Positions 1 to 8,764 are shown, counted from the stretch's first letter. The stretch is DNA of 34,368 nt from Fluviicola sp. (GCA_002734085.1 NVXV01000003.1:183081-217448), one strand, 5' to 3'. Notes: a model not told the origin generated them from the sequence alone. A program made the numbers and translations.

Positions 1-1212
1 GATTTTAAGCCTAAAACAGAAATTTATTACGACGGTGAGATTGATTCTAATGGAGTTTTAAATGGATCCATTTATATTAAAGGTGGTGGTGATCCTTCTT
101 TGGGAAGTCGTTTCTTTTATGAACGTGATCAACAATCCGCTTTTTTAGATGAATGGGTGGAAGCCGTTAAGTCGAAAGGAATCACAAAAATAAAGGGTCA
201 AATCATTGCTGATGGTTCTAAGTTTGGTTATGACGGTGCTCCAGATGGTTGGTCCTGGTCAGATTTAGGAAATTATTATGGTTCTGGTCCAAGTGGATGT
301 GTTGTGTATGATAATATGACCTATTTACATTTCTCTACAAGCGCAAGACTGAATGATGTTACCACCCTAGACTCCATGACACCACCTATTGAAGGATATT
401 CATTATTGAACCAGGTCACAACTTACAATTCAAGCAGCGACAATTGTTATGTCTATGGCGCACCGTACAGTTATGATCGTTTCGCAATTGGAAACCTCCC
501 TAGAAACAGATCAAATTTTGAAGTGAAAGCAAGTATTCCTGACCCTGAACTATTACTCGCACAGGAATTTAATAGAGCCTTGGCTAAGGACTCTATTTTT
601 ACCACCACAATACCGACTGGATTCCGTAGTTTGTTACTCCAAGGAGCTTTACCCATCGATTATTCTGAAAAGAAAAAGGTTTTAAGTTATGCTGGTAAAT
701 CGATTGCTGAAGTTGCTTTTTGGACAAATATGCAAAGTGTTAATTTATTCGCCGAGCAATTACTTTGCTTGGTGGGAGCAAATCAAGTTAATGATGGGAG
801 GTCTTCAAAAAGCGCTAATTACATCAACAGCTACTGGGAGCCAAGACTCAACATTAAAATGCATCAAACGGATGGAAGTGGGTTATCAAGAAGTAATGCA
901 TTCAGCGCAAACCATTTTGTAAAACTTATGAGCTACATGCACGATTCTAAAAATTTTGAAGCTTATAAAGCCACAATCCCCGTTGCAGGAAAAAGCGGAA
1001 CGCTTGCAAGAGTCTGTCGCGGGCAGTCAGCAGACGGAAGAATGCATGCAAAAAGCGGCACCATGAACCGCATTAAATCTTACGCAGGATTTATTGAAAG
1101 TATTTCTGGGAAAAAGATTGCTTTCGCAATAATTGTGAACAACGATGATTTATCCAACTATGCATTACTCAATAAAATGGAAAGTGTATTTAATGTTATG
1201 GCGAGGTATTGA
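1..1212 (+). CDS. dacB: D-alanyl-D-alanine carboxypeptidase/endopeptidase, PBP4 (DacB) family, 5' truncated
   Basis: Periplasmic low-molecular-mass penicillin-binding protein that trims or cleaves peptidoglycan cross-links. The reading frame is open from base 1, so the start, signal peptide and SxxK nucleophile motif lie left of the window. In the visible 403 codons GGGDPSLGS (about 88-114) is a PBP4-family signature. SVN at 736-744 fits the SxN motif. DGSGLSRSN precedes the third motif, KSGT at 1051-1062, which carries Ser where many members have KTG. A similar KSGTL string lies about 60 bases earlier, matching the 'xxGTL...AKTGT' layout of the family. The protein ends at TGA 1210-1212 and faces a convergent gene across an inverted repeat. 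Family assignment is secure; whether it is mainly carboxypeptidase or endopeptidase cannot be told. Confidence 0.92.
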   Translation, partial: DFKPKTEIYYDGEIDSNGVLNGSIYIKGGGDPSLGSRFFYERDQQSAFLDEWVEAVKSKGITKIKGQIIADGSKFGYDGAPDGWSWSDLGNYYGSGPSGCVVYDNMTYLHFSTSARLNDVTTLDSMTPPIEGYSLLNQVTTYNSSSDNCYVYGAPYSYDRFAIGNLPRNRSNFEVKASIPDPELLLAQEFNRALAKDSIFTTTIPTGFRSLLLQGALPIDYSEKKKVLSYAGKSIAEVAFWTNMQSVNLFAEQLLCLVGANQVNDGRSSKSANYINSYWEPRLNIKMHQTDGSGLSRSNAFSANHFVKLMSYMHDSKNFEAYKATIPVAGKSGTLARVCRGQSADGRMHAKSGTMNRIKSYAGFIESISGKKIAFAIIVNNDDLSNYALLNKMESVFNVMARY

Positions 1213-1235
1213 AATTTTAGTTGGGTTGCATTGTG

Positions 1236-1386
1236 CGGCTCTCTCGATACAGTGCTCCTATCGTCGCATCACTCGATCACCTTGTTTTCTAATATCATAC
1301 AAGATTATCAAAATGAAATCATAAGACTAGGTGGTCGAGTGTTTTGTTTGTAGCGCAGTGAAAAACAAAATGTATCGAGAGAACCG
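1236..1386. repeat. Imperfect inverted repeat, MITE/REP-like intergenic element
   Basis: The outer arms are CGGCTCTCTCGATACA (1236-1251) and the reverse complement of 1371-1386, matching 15 of 16. The inner arms are CACTCGATCACCT (1270-1282) and the reverse complement of 1329-1341, matching 12 of 13. The segments between the arms are of unequal length (18 versus 29 bases) and an AT-rich loop of about 46 bases lies in the middle. The element fills nearly all the space between two convergent genes, and its right end touches the last base of the glycoside hydrolase stop codon. I see no ORF in it. It could fold into a long hairpin and act as a bidirectional terminator. The sequence style (CTCGATAC...CACTCGACCACC) resembles non-coding repeats scattered between genes in marine Flavobacteriales; this is recollection, not a search. 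Confidence 0.7.
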
Positions 1387-3555
1387 TCACTCCTCCTCTA
1401 CTCGATACCAAATTAACGGGTTCTTATCTTTATCAGCTTCAAGTGCAGGGTGAACCAATTTCAATTTTCCAAATAGATTACTTCTTACCTCTACTTCATT
1501 CAAAAATGCTCCATCCATGTAGCTGTAAAAGAAAATGCGGTACTTCTTCCACGATTTGAGGCCTTCAACTTTGAGGCGTTGAGGTTTCCAGGTTATTGTT
1601 TTAGGTACACGGTATTCTTGAGTAGGAATAAAACAAGTACTATTTGAATCTATTGCAGCATCCAATTCTCCCGTTGCAGTGTATACGTTAAATGTTTTAT
1701 TATAGACATATCCCGTGACTTTATCTTTTGTTTCGTTGATGATATATTGATGCTCGACAATTTCTTCATCCGACCCTTGAAAATTCGACTTTTCTCTTCC
1801 TTGGTCTCCGTAGTTTTCGTAAACAGATGTTTGCCAATCAGAGTTGTAGAATTCTTTAGAAGTAATTATTCCAGCCCATGATATCCTTTCATCTTGTTGT
1901 TGCTTACTTCCGCTTTTATCATCGGGATAATTAAATCCAGCCCAGACATAGTGCCCTGCAGCTTTTGTATAAGCGTATCGCATAATATCAATTTGAGTTG
2001 CTTGCATATCCGAACAAACATGGGTTCCATCACCATGATCTGATTCTCCAAAAATAACTGGTTTACCATAGTTTTCATGAAGTCGCTGAATCACACAGGC
2101 ATAAGAATTTTCTCCATCTTCACACTGATTATTATCCCTTCCTTTTTTGGAAAGAATCATTTTATCTGGGTGTGATGTATAATATGAAATGGAGATGATA
2201 TCAATGTTGTCATCAAACCAGGTACTATCAATATACTGATCTTTACTGTAAACTCGATGTGAAAGGATAGCTGAAGAACCGACTGGAAACTTACCCACAG
2301 CCCCAAGAAGATGATTTCTATGATTCAATGAATCCTTGATATAGCTCGCCATCGAGTGATGATAGTTATATGCTGCTTTTCTAGCCCTATCTCCTTTTTC
2401 ACCTAAACTATCATAAGGGACATAATGGTTCAATCCATCCTCATCCACATGCCATGGTTCGGATAAAATTTCAAACATTGAAATCGCTGTTGAATAGCCC
2501 CATCGCGCAATAATATAACGTGTTCTTTCCTTTAAATATTTCATCGACTCTTCTTCCAAAAACATATCTGAAGGCATCTTTGAATTCAACAATTTGGAAT
2601 AACCTGAAGGAAAATTGACGTCTTTATAAGGCCATGCATTTTCATCGGGCCAATTATCTGTATAATCAAATCGAAATTGGTAATAATCACCCAACTGCAT
2701 AGTTATTGTGTGTAGCATCATATTAAAATCAATCAATACATCTTCCTGTTCACACAACTCAATTATTTGATCCACTTCCCAAGCAAAATTCTGTCTATCG
2801 TAATAGTATCCGACTTCTTCAAATTCTATATCAGTCGCTGCTGGTGTTAGGAAAAATCGAAAATATTCTCCTCCTTCCAATGCATATCGTTTGACGAGTT
2901 CACGGTATTGCACCCATGCATCTACATTTAGTGTTTCATGTTTTTTCTTGCTGTAAAACAAGTTATTATTAACATAGGGAAAGGGAATGTTATTACCTGT
3001 TGGTACAATCACTTTTCCTCCTCGTTTTAAATACCTCCCGTTTTCATGTACCTCAACGTACCCTTTTTTGTCTGAATCAGCCGCAGTAAAAGTCAACATC
3101 TCACTTTCATATTTCTTTTCTCCTTTTACCTTCACCTCTACTTTCACTGTCCAGTTTCCAGTTTGTGGGGGAGCAAAACGAATTCGAATTGGGTAAGCAG
3201 TGTTTTCATCTGTCCAATTATTTCCTTGGATATTGCGTTTCATCTCGCGATAATAAAATCCATCCACATTGTGCACTTCTCCCGTAGTTCTATGTGAAAA
3301 AGTAGCGGTCACATCTAAATCCCAGCTTACAAAAGGGTTTATCCCCGAACGATTAAAGCGCGGACTATGAAGATAGTCGTCGACAGCTTTTTTTAAATCT
3401 GCAGGAAGAGCAAATCCGAGTTCCAATTTTGAATACTTTGCCACTTTTTCTGAGTGACTACTTAATACTTTTAAGTCAATTCGTTCAAAAGGAGTTTCTT
3501 GCGCTGAAGAAGAAAAAGCAATTAAGAAAATGAGTAAAAAACCAAACTTATCCAT
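1387..3555 (-). CDS. Exported glycoside hydrolase-like protein (DUF5060 + clan-A TIM barrel)
   Basis: A 722-residue protein with an N-terminal signal peptide ending near SSSAQ (about residue 19). Residues ~50-160 look like the DUF5060 beta-sandwich found in front of bacterial glycosidase barrels (GFYYRE, then IRIRFAPPQTGNW). Residues ~170-600 look like a TIM barrel: EILSEPWH supplies a candidate acid/base Glu366 and VIFGESDHG a candidate nucleophile Glu504, as in clan GH-A enzymes. A C-terminal beta domain follows, with no recognisable type IX sorting signal. Substrate is unknown, probably a polysaccharide, acting in the periplasm or outside the cell. It is the last gene of a five-gene minus-strand cluster, 28 bases behind the cyclase gene. 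No SusC/SusD or other polysaccharide-utilisation genes are nearby. Enzyme class is inferred from motifs only. Confidence 0.72.
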   Translation of the reverse strand: MDKFGFLLIFLIAFSSSAQETPFERIDLKVLSSHSEKVAKYSKLELGFALPADLKKAVDDYLHSPRFNRSGINPFVSWDLDVTATFSHRTTGEVHNVDGFYYREMKRNIQGNNWTDENTAYPIRIRFAPPQTGNWTVKVEVKVKGEKKYESEMLTFTAADSDKKGYVEVHENGRYLKRGGKVIVPTGNNIPFPYVNNNLFYSKKKHETLNVDAWVQYRELVKRYALEGGEYFRFFLTPAATDIEFEEVGYYYDRQNFAWEVDQIIELCEQEDVLIDFNMMLHTITMQLGDYYQFRFDYTDNWPDENAWPYKDVNFPSGYSKLLNSKMPSDMFLEEESMKYLKERTRYIIARWGYSTAISMFEILSEPWHVDEDGLNHYVPYDSLGEKGDRARKAAYNYHHSMASYIKDSLNHRNHLLGAVGKFPVGSSAILSHRVYSKDQYIDSTWFDDNIDIISISYYTSHPDKMILSKKGRDNNQCEDGENSYACVIQRLHENYGKPVIFGESDHGDGTHVCSDMQATQIDIMRYAYTKAAGHYVWAGFNYPDDKSGSKQQQDERISWAGIITSKEFYNSDWQTSVYENYGDQGREKSNFQGSDEEIVEHQYIINETKDKVTGYVYNKTFNVYTATGELDAAIDSNSTCFIPTQEYRVPKTITWKPQRLKVEGLKSWKKYRIFFYSYMDGAFLNEVEVRSNLFGKLKLVHPALEADKDKNPLIWYRVEEE

Positions 3556-3583
3556 AATTCAATTCATTTGTAAAAACCTTTTT

Positions 3584-4333
3584 TTAAAGAAAAGGATACA
3601 ACACAGGGCGACTCGGAGCAGCATCATTTTCAAAGGGTGCGACTTGTAGATTTAATAAATACTCACCATCTGCGACTAAATCTGGAACGTAAATAAATTC
3701 TGTTATTGTCCTGTCAAACCTTTGATTATTGGGTACACCCCAAAATTCATGATGAAATGCAAGCACACCGCCGTCTAACTCCTTATCAACGCTTGGTAAA
3801 TCAATAAGTAAGTGTTTTACTTCTAATTGGTCAAGAAGCTCTAAGCATTCAACGTCAATATAGGGAGGGTTAGTAGAAGAGTAATTCTTTGATTTTTTAT
3901 CAGCCGAATTGGGGAGTGTTCTAATGATTAATGCCTCGATCGTTTTATACTTTTTTAAAGGTAGTAACTGTTTTAAGGTGACAACCTCATCAGTACCTTC
4001 ATCGGCATCTTTCTTTTCAGGAGATACCGAGATCACCACAGCATTAAAGAAATATTGATTCAGCGATTCGTTTATAGAATAAACTGTCTCGGTTATATGG
4101 CCAAGACATTCTGTATGCGTTCCATGACCATGAGGATTAAAAAATATGTTTCTAAAGTTTACTCCTCCTCCTTCTTTTACAACTCCTACCCAATCATCCG
4201 TTCTGACAGGTTCAAATCGTGGTAAGTCAACATACCAAGCTCTTGGGTTCGATTCATCATCCGTTAAAGGAAGAGAAATATCAATTCCCTTTGACAAATC
4301 AACTCTATTTCCGTTGGCAAATGTGACTAGCAT
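3584..4333 (-). CDS. Cyclase family protein (kynurenine formamidase-like metal hydrolase)
   Basis: A 249-residue cytosolic protein of the putative cyclase family (PF04199), which includes KynB-type arylformamidases. The metal-binding signature HGHGTHTE sits at residues 68-75, preceded by DISLPL at 18-23, a usual N-terminal feature. LLIDLPSVD and a C-terminal LNLQVAPFENDAAPSRP string also fit the family. Length is close to the family norm. No signal peptide is seen. The gene starts 9 bases after the stop of the M48 protease gene and is followed after 28 bases by the glycoside hydrolase gene, so all three are probably cotranscribed. No tryptophan catabolism genes lie nearby, so a kynurenine pathway role cannot be assumed; related proteins act on other amides or lactones. 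Confidence 0.8.
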   Translation of the reverse strand: MLVTFANGNRVDLSKGIDISLPLTDDESNPRAWYVDLPRFEPVRTDDWVGVVKEGGGVNFRNIFFNPHGHGTHTECLGHITETVYSINESLNQYFFNAVVISVSPEKKDADEGTDEVVTLKQLLPLKKYKTIEALIIRTLPNSADKKSKNYSSTNPPYIDVECLELLDQLEVKHLLIDLPSVDKELDGGVLAFHHEFWGVPNNQRFDRTITEFIYVPDLVADGEYLLNLQVAPFENDAAPSRPVLYPFL

Positions 4334-4342
4334 AGTAATAAG

Positions 4343-5143
4343 TTAATTAGGGAGTGAAGAAAGTAATTGTTGGTATCGCTCCTCATATGTTTCTTCACCG
4401 CCACAACCTTGTTCCAATTTTTCATTATAAAAAAACTCAATTCTATTCGCTGGACTGGGATGAGTACTTAAAAATTCAGGCACCTGTCCTCCGCCGTCAG
4501 CTTGTATTTTTTCAAAAAATTTTGCTCCACCTGCAGCATCATATTCGGTCGGACATAAATAATGAACTGATGCTTTATCGGCTTCTGTTTCATGAGAACG
4601 AGAAAATTGTAGTCCAACTAAGCCCGAAGTGATTTGTTTTAACGCTTGTCGGTCACCAGCTATTACATCCAACAAAAATTGAACGCCATATAATTTGGTC
4701 ATTTGTCGAGTAGAGTGACGATAATCTGCATGTCCAACTTCGTGAGCAAGTACCCCTGCTAATTGTTCTTCTGAGTCAAGGTATTTCATTAAACCTGTAT
4801 ACACATAAATGTATCCTCCAGGAGTACAAAATGCATTTTTAACGCTATCATTATGAATAATTCTCAACCTCCAAACAAATTCGTCTTTATGAATTACATT
4901 TCCTGAATTCAATATGCTGTTTCGAATATCGTATAAATATTTGTATGCTTTAGAATACTTTGCACTATCTAAAATTGGATATTCTTGAGGATTCCCCTCG
5001 ATTTCTTGAGCTACTTGAGCCCCAAGTTCTTTATCTTGCTCTATTGTAAATATGTTAAATCCTGTACCCTTATTTGTATTTCCACAACTTGAAGCAATAG
5101 ATAAAACAATTACTGATATAATAATAAAAATGCTACTTTTCAT
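4343..5143 (-). CDS. M48 family zinc metalloprotease, lipoprotein
   Basis: A 266-residue peptidase of the M48 (Ste24/BepA/LoiP-like) group. A lipobox IASSC places the lipidated cysteine at residue 20, so the mature protein is anchored to a membrane facing the periplasm. HEVGH at 134-138 is the zinc site. SRSHETEAD at 181-189 supplies the third ligand (Glu185) and the conserved Asp189. FCTPGGYIYVYTGL at about 105-118 is another hallmark of the periplasmic M48 branch. These enzymes usually degrade or help fold outer-membrane proteins. No TPR domain follows, so it is closer to LoiP than BepA in layout. It lies 17 bases behind the membrane protein gene and 9 bases ahead of the cyclase gene, in one apparent operon with rpoN. 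Confidence 0.9.
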   Translation of the reverse strand: MKSSIFIIISVIVLSIASSCGNTNKGTGFNIFTIEQDKELGAQVAQEIEGNPQEYPILDSAKYSKAYKYLYDIRNSILNSGNVIHKDEFVWRLRIIHNDSVKNAFCTPGGYIYVYTGLMKYLDSEEQLAGVLAHEVGHADYRHSTRQMTKLYGVQFLLDVIAGDRQALKQITSGLVGLQFSRSHETEADKASVHYLCPTEYDAAGGAKFFEKIQADGGGQVPEFLSTHPSPANRIEFFYNEKLEQGCGGEETYEERYQQLLSSLPN

Positions 5144-5160
5144 CCTGTTTATTCTTTTAT

Positions 5161-5820
5161 TTAAAAAATTAAATCATAAAAATATATACAAAAAAGTTGA
5201 GACATAAAGCCTAAACCATATCCAATTGCTACTTCTTTTAAATTGTGAGATTCTAAATACATTCTCGTACTTAAAACAACACCTCCTAAAATAAAAATAG
5301 CCAACAGTATTGGCAAGGAGTACAACTCCATTCCCATAAAGTACATCAACACAAACCCAGCCAAAGCTCCCATTCCAACACCGTGGAGACTTACCTTAAA
5401 ACTTCGATTCAAAATATAAGCGATTGCACTCGCTAAAACTCCGCCCAGAGCCATGCTTTTAATGATGTTCGGAACCATTGCTCCATTCTCTTGAAAAATA
5501 AGAAATAGATAAAGTACAAAACAATAAAAAGTCATTATCGCAATCGGTGTTGCACGCTCCTCTCTATTCTCGAGACTTAAGGATGAAATCGATTTGTTCA
5601 TTTTTAAAACCAGCAATGACATCCCGGGAGCCAAAACGATGAACACACCAAAAAGCATTATATACAACATCTTCACTTGATACGGATAGTGAAAAAGTGA
5701 ATCCATCAACAAAAAAGAAGACGGTCTTGAAGGTATAAAGAGTACGATTAATAATCCGTAAATTGGCGTAAATAGCGGCAAAAAAAGCCAGGAGAAAAAT
5801 TTTGAAAAGGGAGCCATCAT
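5161..5820 (-). CDS. Polytopic membrane protein, possibly PAP2-related
   Basis: A 219-residue very hydrophobic protein with roughly six to seven predicted membrane spans (near residues 8-30, 48-70, 93-112, 118-138, 147-168, 169-187 and 197-217). Two polar spots stand out: ENREERATP between spans 2 and 3, and KVSLHGVGMGALAG ahead of span 5. These are faintly reminiscent of the first two motifs of PAP2-type phosphatases (KxxxxxxRP and PSGH), but neither is intact, so activity is doubtful. Bacteroidota genomes often carry such a protein annotated as hypothetical. The first ATG overlaps the rpoN stop in an ATGA at 5817-5820, which points to translational coupling; a second ATG follows immediately. 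The M48 lipoprotein gene follows after 17 bases. Confidence 0.65.
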   Translation of the reverse strand: MMAPFSKFFSWLFLPLFTPIYGLLIVLFIPSRPSSFLLMDSLFHYPYQVKMLYIMLFGVFIVLAPGMSLLVLKMNKSISSLSLENREERATPIAIMTFYCFVLYLFLIFQENGAMVPNIIKSMALGGVLASAIAYILNRSFKVSLHGVGMGALAGFVLMYFMGMELYSLPILLAIFILGGVVLSTRMYLESHNLKEVAIGYGLGFMSQLFCIYFYDLIF

Positions 5821-7265
5821 AGTTCTTTTCTCAAACGAGCAACTGGAATATTTAATTGCTCTCTATATTTTGCAACTGTTCTACGAGCAATATTATATCC
5901 TTTGTCTTTTAGCAATTTTGCCAACTTTTCATCGGTCAACGGTTTTCTTTTGTTTTCAGCGTCAACAGCTTCCGTTAAGATTTGCTTTACTTGTCTCGTA
6001 GATACCTCCTCACCAGATTCTGTAGAAAGAGATTCTGAGAAGAAATATTTTAGAGAAAATGTGCCGTAAGGAGTTTGAACATACTTTGAGTTCGCCACCC
6101 TAGATATTGTAGAAATATCGAGGTCAACAATTTCAGCAATATCTTTAAGGATCATTGGTTGAAGCTTTCCTTCATCACCAGTCAAGAAATATTCTTTCTG
6201 ATAATTCATTATTGCAGTCATCGTGGTCAACAAGGTATTTTGTCTCTGCTTAATTGCATCGATAAACCACTTTGCAGACTCTAATTTCTGCTTGACAAAT
6301 GTCATGGCTTCTTTATCTGTCTTCTTAAGTTTTGCTCCTTCAGAATAGTTTCGAAGCATCTTTTCATATCCGCGACTCACTTTTAATTCAGGAGCATTTC
6401 TCCCATTTATACTTAATTGGAGTTCTCCCTCAACCTCAGAAATTTGAAAATCTGGGACAATTTGTTGAAGAGATTTTGAACTCTCTTTCAAAGATCCTCC
6501 AGGCTTTGGGTTTAAACGTATAATTTCATCAATGGCTTGTTTCAAGTCCTCTTCAGAAATTTCCATTTTCTGGATAATTTTCTTGTAATGTTTTTTTGTA
6601 AATGACTCAAAATGATCCTTTAATATCTGTAATGCTGTATATCTTGTTATATCAGAATTTAGTCTACGTTCCATTTGTAGAATCAAGCACTCTCTTAAAT
6701 TTCGGGCGGCAATTCCTGGAGGATCTAGCTTTTGTATATCACTCAGTACTTCTTCTAACTCTTCTTCAGTAGCCATTACATTTTGAGAAAATGCCAAATC
6801 ATCTACTATTGCCTCAAGATCACGCTCAAGGTACCCAGCATCATCTAGGTTACCGATTAAGAAAGTTGCAATAATCACTTCTTTCTCTGTAAGTGATTCC
6901 ATATTCAGCTGGTTCATCAACCGCTCCTGAAAAGATTTACCAGATGACAGAGGAACAGCCTTTTCCTCATCGTCTTTTGATTTGTTTGAAATACTTGTTT
7001 TATAAGAAGGTTCATCGTCATTGAGGTACTCATCCAAGTCAAAATCACGCTCTTCGTCATTCAAATCAGAATCGTCGTATTCTTCTTGTTCAAAATCATC
7101 TTCAGCCTCTTCTTTTCCTTCTTCAAGAGCCGGGTTTTCTTCTATTTCTTGCTTAATACGCTGATCTAACTCCACGGTTGGAACTTGTAGCAATTTCATC
7201 AGCTGAATTTGCTGAGGAGAAAGCTTTTGCTCCAATTTATGCGATAATGATTGCTTTAATGCCAT
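5817..7265 (-). CDS. rpoN: RNA polymerase sigma-54 factor
   Basis: A 482-residue sigma-54. Region I begins KLEQKLSPQQIQLMKLLQVP and is Gln/Leu-rich. Region II (about residues 45-110) is very acidic. The core-binding domain contains LDPPGIAARNLRECL, and the C-terminal end carries the DNA-binding RpoN box ARRTVAKYREQLNIP at about 460-474. It directs core polymerase to -24/-12 promoters that need an AAA+ activator. It is the first gene of the five-gene minus-strand cluster; the next gene overlaps its stop by four bases. The 59 bases separating it from the asnS stop contain no recognisable -7 box, so it may be read through from asnS or use a diverged promoter. No bacterial enhancer-binding protein and no clear -24/-12 promoter were seen in the window. 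Confidence 0.96.
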   Translation of the reverse strand: MALKQSLSHKLEQKLSPQQIQLMKLLQVPTVELDQRIKQEIEENPALEEGKEEAEDDFEQEEYDDSDLNDEERDFDLDEYLNDDEPSYKTSISNKSKDDEEKAVPLSSGKSFQERLMNQLNMESLTEKEVIIATFLIGNLDDAGYLERDLEAIVDDLAFSQNVMATEEELEEVLSDIQKLDPPGIAARNLRECLILQMERRLNSDITRYTALQILKDHFESFTKKHYKKIIQKMEISEEDLKQAIDEIIRLNPKPGGSLKESSKSLQQIVPDFQISEVEGELQLSINGRNAPELKVSRGYEKMLRNYSEGAKLKKTDKEAMTFVKQKLESAKWFIDAIKQRQNTLLTTMTAIMNYQKEYFLTGDEGKLQPMILKDIAEIVDLDISTISRVANSKYVQTPYGTFSLKYFFSESLSTESGEEVSTRQVKQILTEAVDAENKRKPLTDEKLAKLLKDKGYNIARRTVAKYREQLNIPVARLRKEL

Positions 7266-7324
7266 GCAGTTTGTTTTCTTCGCTTAAATTAATTCTTTTT
7301 TTTGAAATTCTAAATAAAAACCAA

Positions 7325-8764
7325 CTAGAATTCCGCATTTAATGGTGTTCTAGGAAACGGAATCACATCTCTAATATTCGTCATTCCCGTTGCGAACATT
7401 ACCATTCTTTCAAATCCCAAGCCAAATCCTGAGTGAGGAACAGTTCCAAACTTACGTGTATCCAAATACCACCAAAGCTCTTCTTCATCAATATTAAAGT
7501 CAGCACATTTCTTTTTGAGTACATCCAAACGCTCCTCTCTTTGAGAACCACCAACAATTTCACCAATTCCAGGGAACAACACATCCATCGCCGCCACTGT
7601 TTTATCGTCATCATTTTGTCGCATGTAAAATGCTTTAAAAGATGCTGGATAATCAGTAATTATTACTGGCTTTTGAAATTCTTTCTCCACCAAATAACGT
7701 TCATGTTCTGACTGTAAGTCAGTTCCCCATTCTACTAGGTATTTGAATTTTTTCTTTTTGTAAGGTTTTGACCGTTGCAATAATTCAATTGCTTCAGTAT
7801 ATGTAATTCTCTCGAAATTATTATTTGCTACAAACTTTAATCGTTCTGTTAAAGTCATTGGGTTTCTATCCTTTTCTGGCTTTGCTTTTTGCTCTTGTTG
7901 ATCTCTTGCATCCAAGAAATTCAAATCATCAGGATAGTTTTCCAAAACGAAATTACACAAGTACTTCAAAAAGGATTCAGTCAAATCCATATTGTCATTC
8001 AAATCATTAAATGCAACCTCAGGTTCAATCATCCAAAATTCAGCTAGATGGCGAGAAGTATTCGAATTTTCTGCTCTAAATGTTGGTCCGAAGGTATACA
8101 CTTGTCCTAGCGCCAAAGCACCAAGTTCGGCTTCTAGCTGTCCTGAAACAGTTAAGTTCACAGCTTTACCAAAGAAGTCTTCAGAATAATCAATCTCACC
8201 ATTTTCTGTTTTTGGAATTTCGTTTAGGTCAAAATTTGTAACGTGGAACGTTTCACCGGCTCCTTCTGCATCAGAACCTGTAATGATTGGTGAATGCAAA
8301 CTATAAAACCCTTTATCATGAAAAAATTTATGTACAGCAAAAGTTAATCCATGACGAATTCTAAATACCGCTCCAAATGTATTTGTCCTAAAACGCAAAT
8401 GCGCTTGTTCTCTTAAAAATTCTAAACTATGCTTTTTAGGCTGCATAACCGTTTTTTGAACATCATCAGGATTTGCATCACCAATAATTTCGATTTTCTC
8501 CACAGCAATTTCATGTGACTGTCCTTTACCTTCCGATTCAACTAGCTTTCCTTGTACTGCAATTGCAGAAGCTGTTGTAACGCGCTTCAAAAGCTTTTCA
8601 TCAAAATTCTCAAAATCAACAACTGCCTGAATGTTATTCATTGTTGACCCATCATTAAGTTGAATAAATCGATTACTCCTAAAAGCTCGAACCCAACCTT
8701 TGACAAATACCGTCTCTCCTGTTGTAGGATGATCTAAAATCTCTATTATTCTTTTACGCTTCAT
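7325..8764 (-). CDS. asnS: Asparaginyl-tRNA synthetase
   Basis: A 479-residue class IIb aminoacyl-tRNA synthetase that charges tRNA-Asn directly. An N-terminal OB fold (about residues 15-100: VKGWVRAFRSNRFIQLNDGS) recognises the anticodon. Motif 2 is FRAENSNTSRHLAEF from residue 229, and motif 3 is GFGLGFERM near residue 450. The acidic insertion around 183-197 fits bacterial AsnRS. Length is normal. Start is ATG at 8762-8764. The only recognisable promoter-like sequence is 21 bases upstream (see 8785-8792). An HNH endonuclease-like gene lies 90 bases upstream on the same strand; asnS shows no interruption. Because asnS is present, the GatCAB complex implied by gatC elsewhere in the window probably serves Gln-tRNA(Gln), not Asn-tRNA(Asn). 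Confidence 0.97.
   Translation of the reverse strand: MKRKRIIEILDHPTTGETVFVKGWVRAFRSNRFIQLNDGSTMNNIQAVVDFENFDEKLLKRVTTASAIAVQGKLVESEGKGQSHEIAVEKIEIIGDANPDDVQKTVMQPKKHSLEFLREQAHLRFRTNTFGAVFRIRHGLTFAVHKFFHDKGFYSLHSPIITGSDAEGAGETFHVTNFDLNEIPKTENGEIDYSEDFFGKAVNLTVSGQLEAELGALALGQVYTFGPTFRAENSNTSRHLAEFWMIEPEVAFNDLNDNMDLTESFLKYLCNFVLENYPDDLNFLDARDQQEQKAKPEKDRNPMTLTERLKFVANNNFERITYTEAIELLQRSKPYKKKKFKYLVEWGTDLQSEHERYLVEKEFQKPVIITDYPASFKAFYMRQNDDDKTVAAMDVLFPGIGEIVGGSQREERLDVLKKKCADFNIDEEELWWYLDTRKFGTVPHSGFGLGFERMVMFATGMTNIRDVIPFPRTPLNAEF

Noticed and set aside
471-656. Antisense reading frame within the PBP4 gene
   Set aside because: It lies wholly opposite a gene with clear family motifs, has no recognisable domain and no promoter; it is a shadow of the coding strand.
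1213-1386. A small gene in the spacer after PBP4
   Set aside because: The spacer is dominated by the inverted repeat and holds no frame with a start codon and plausible length.
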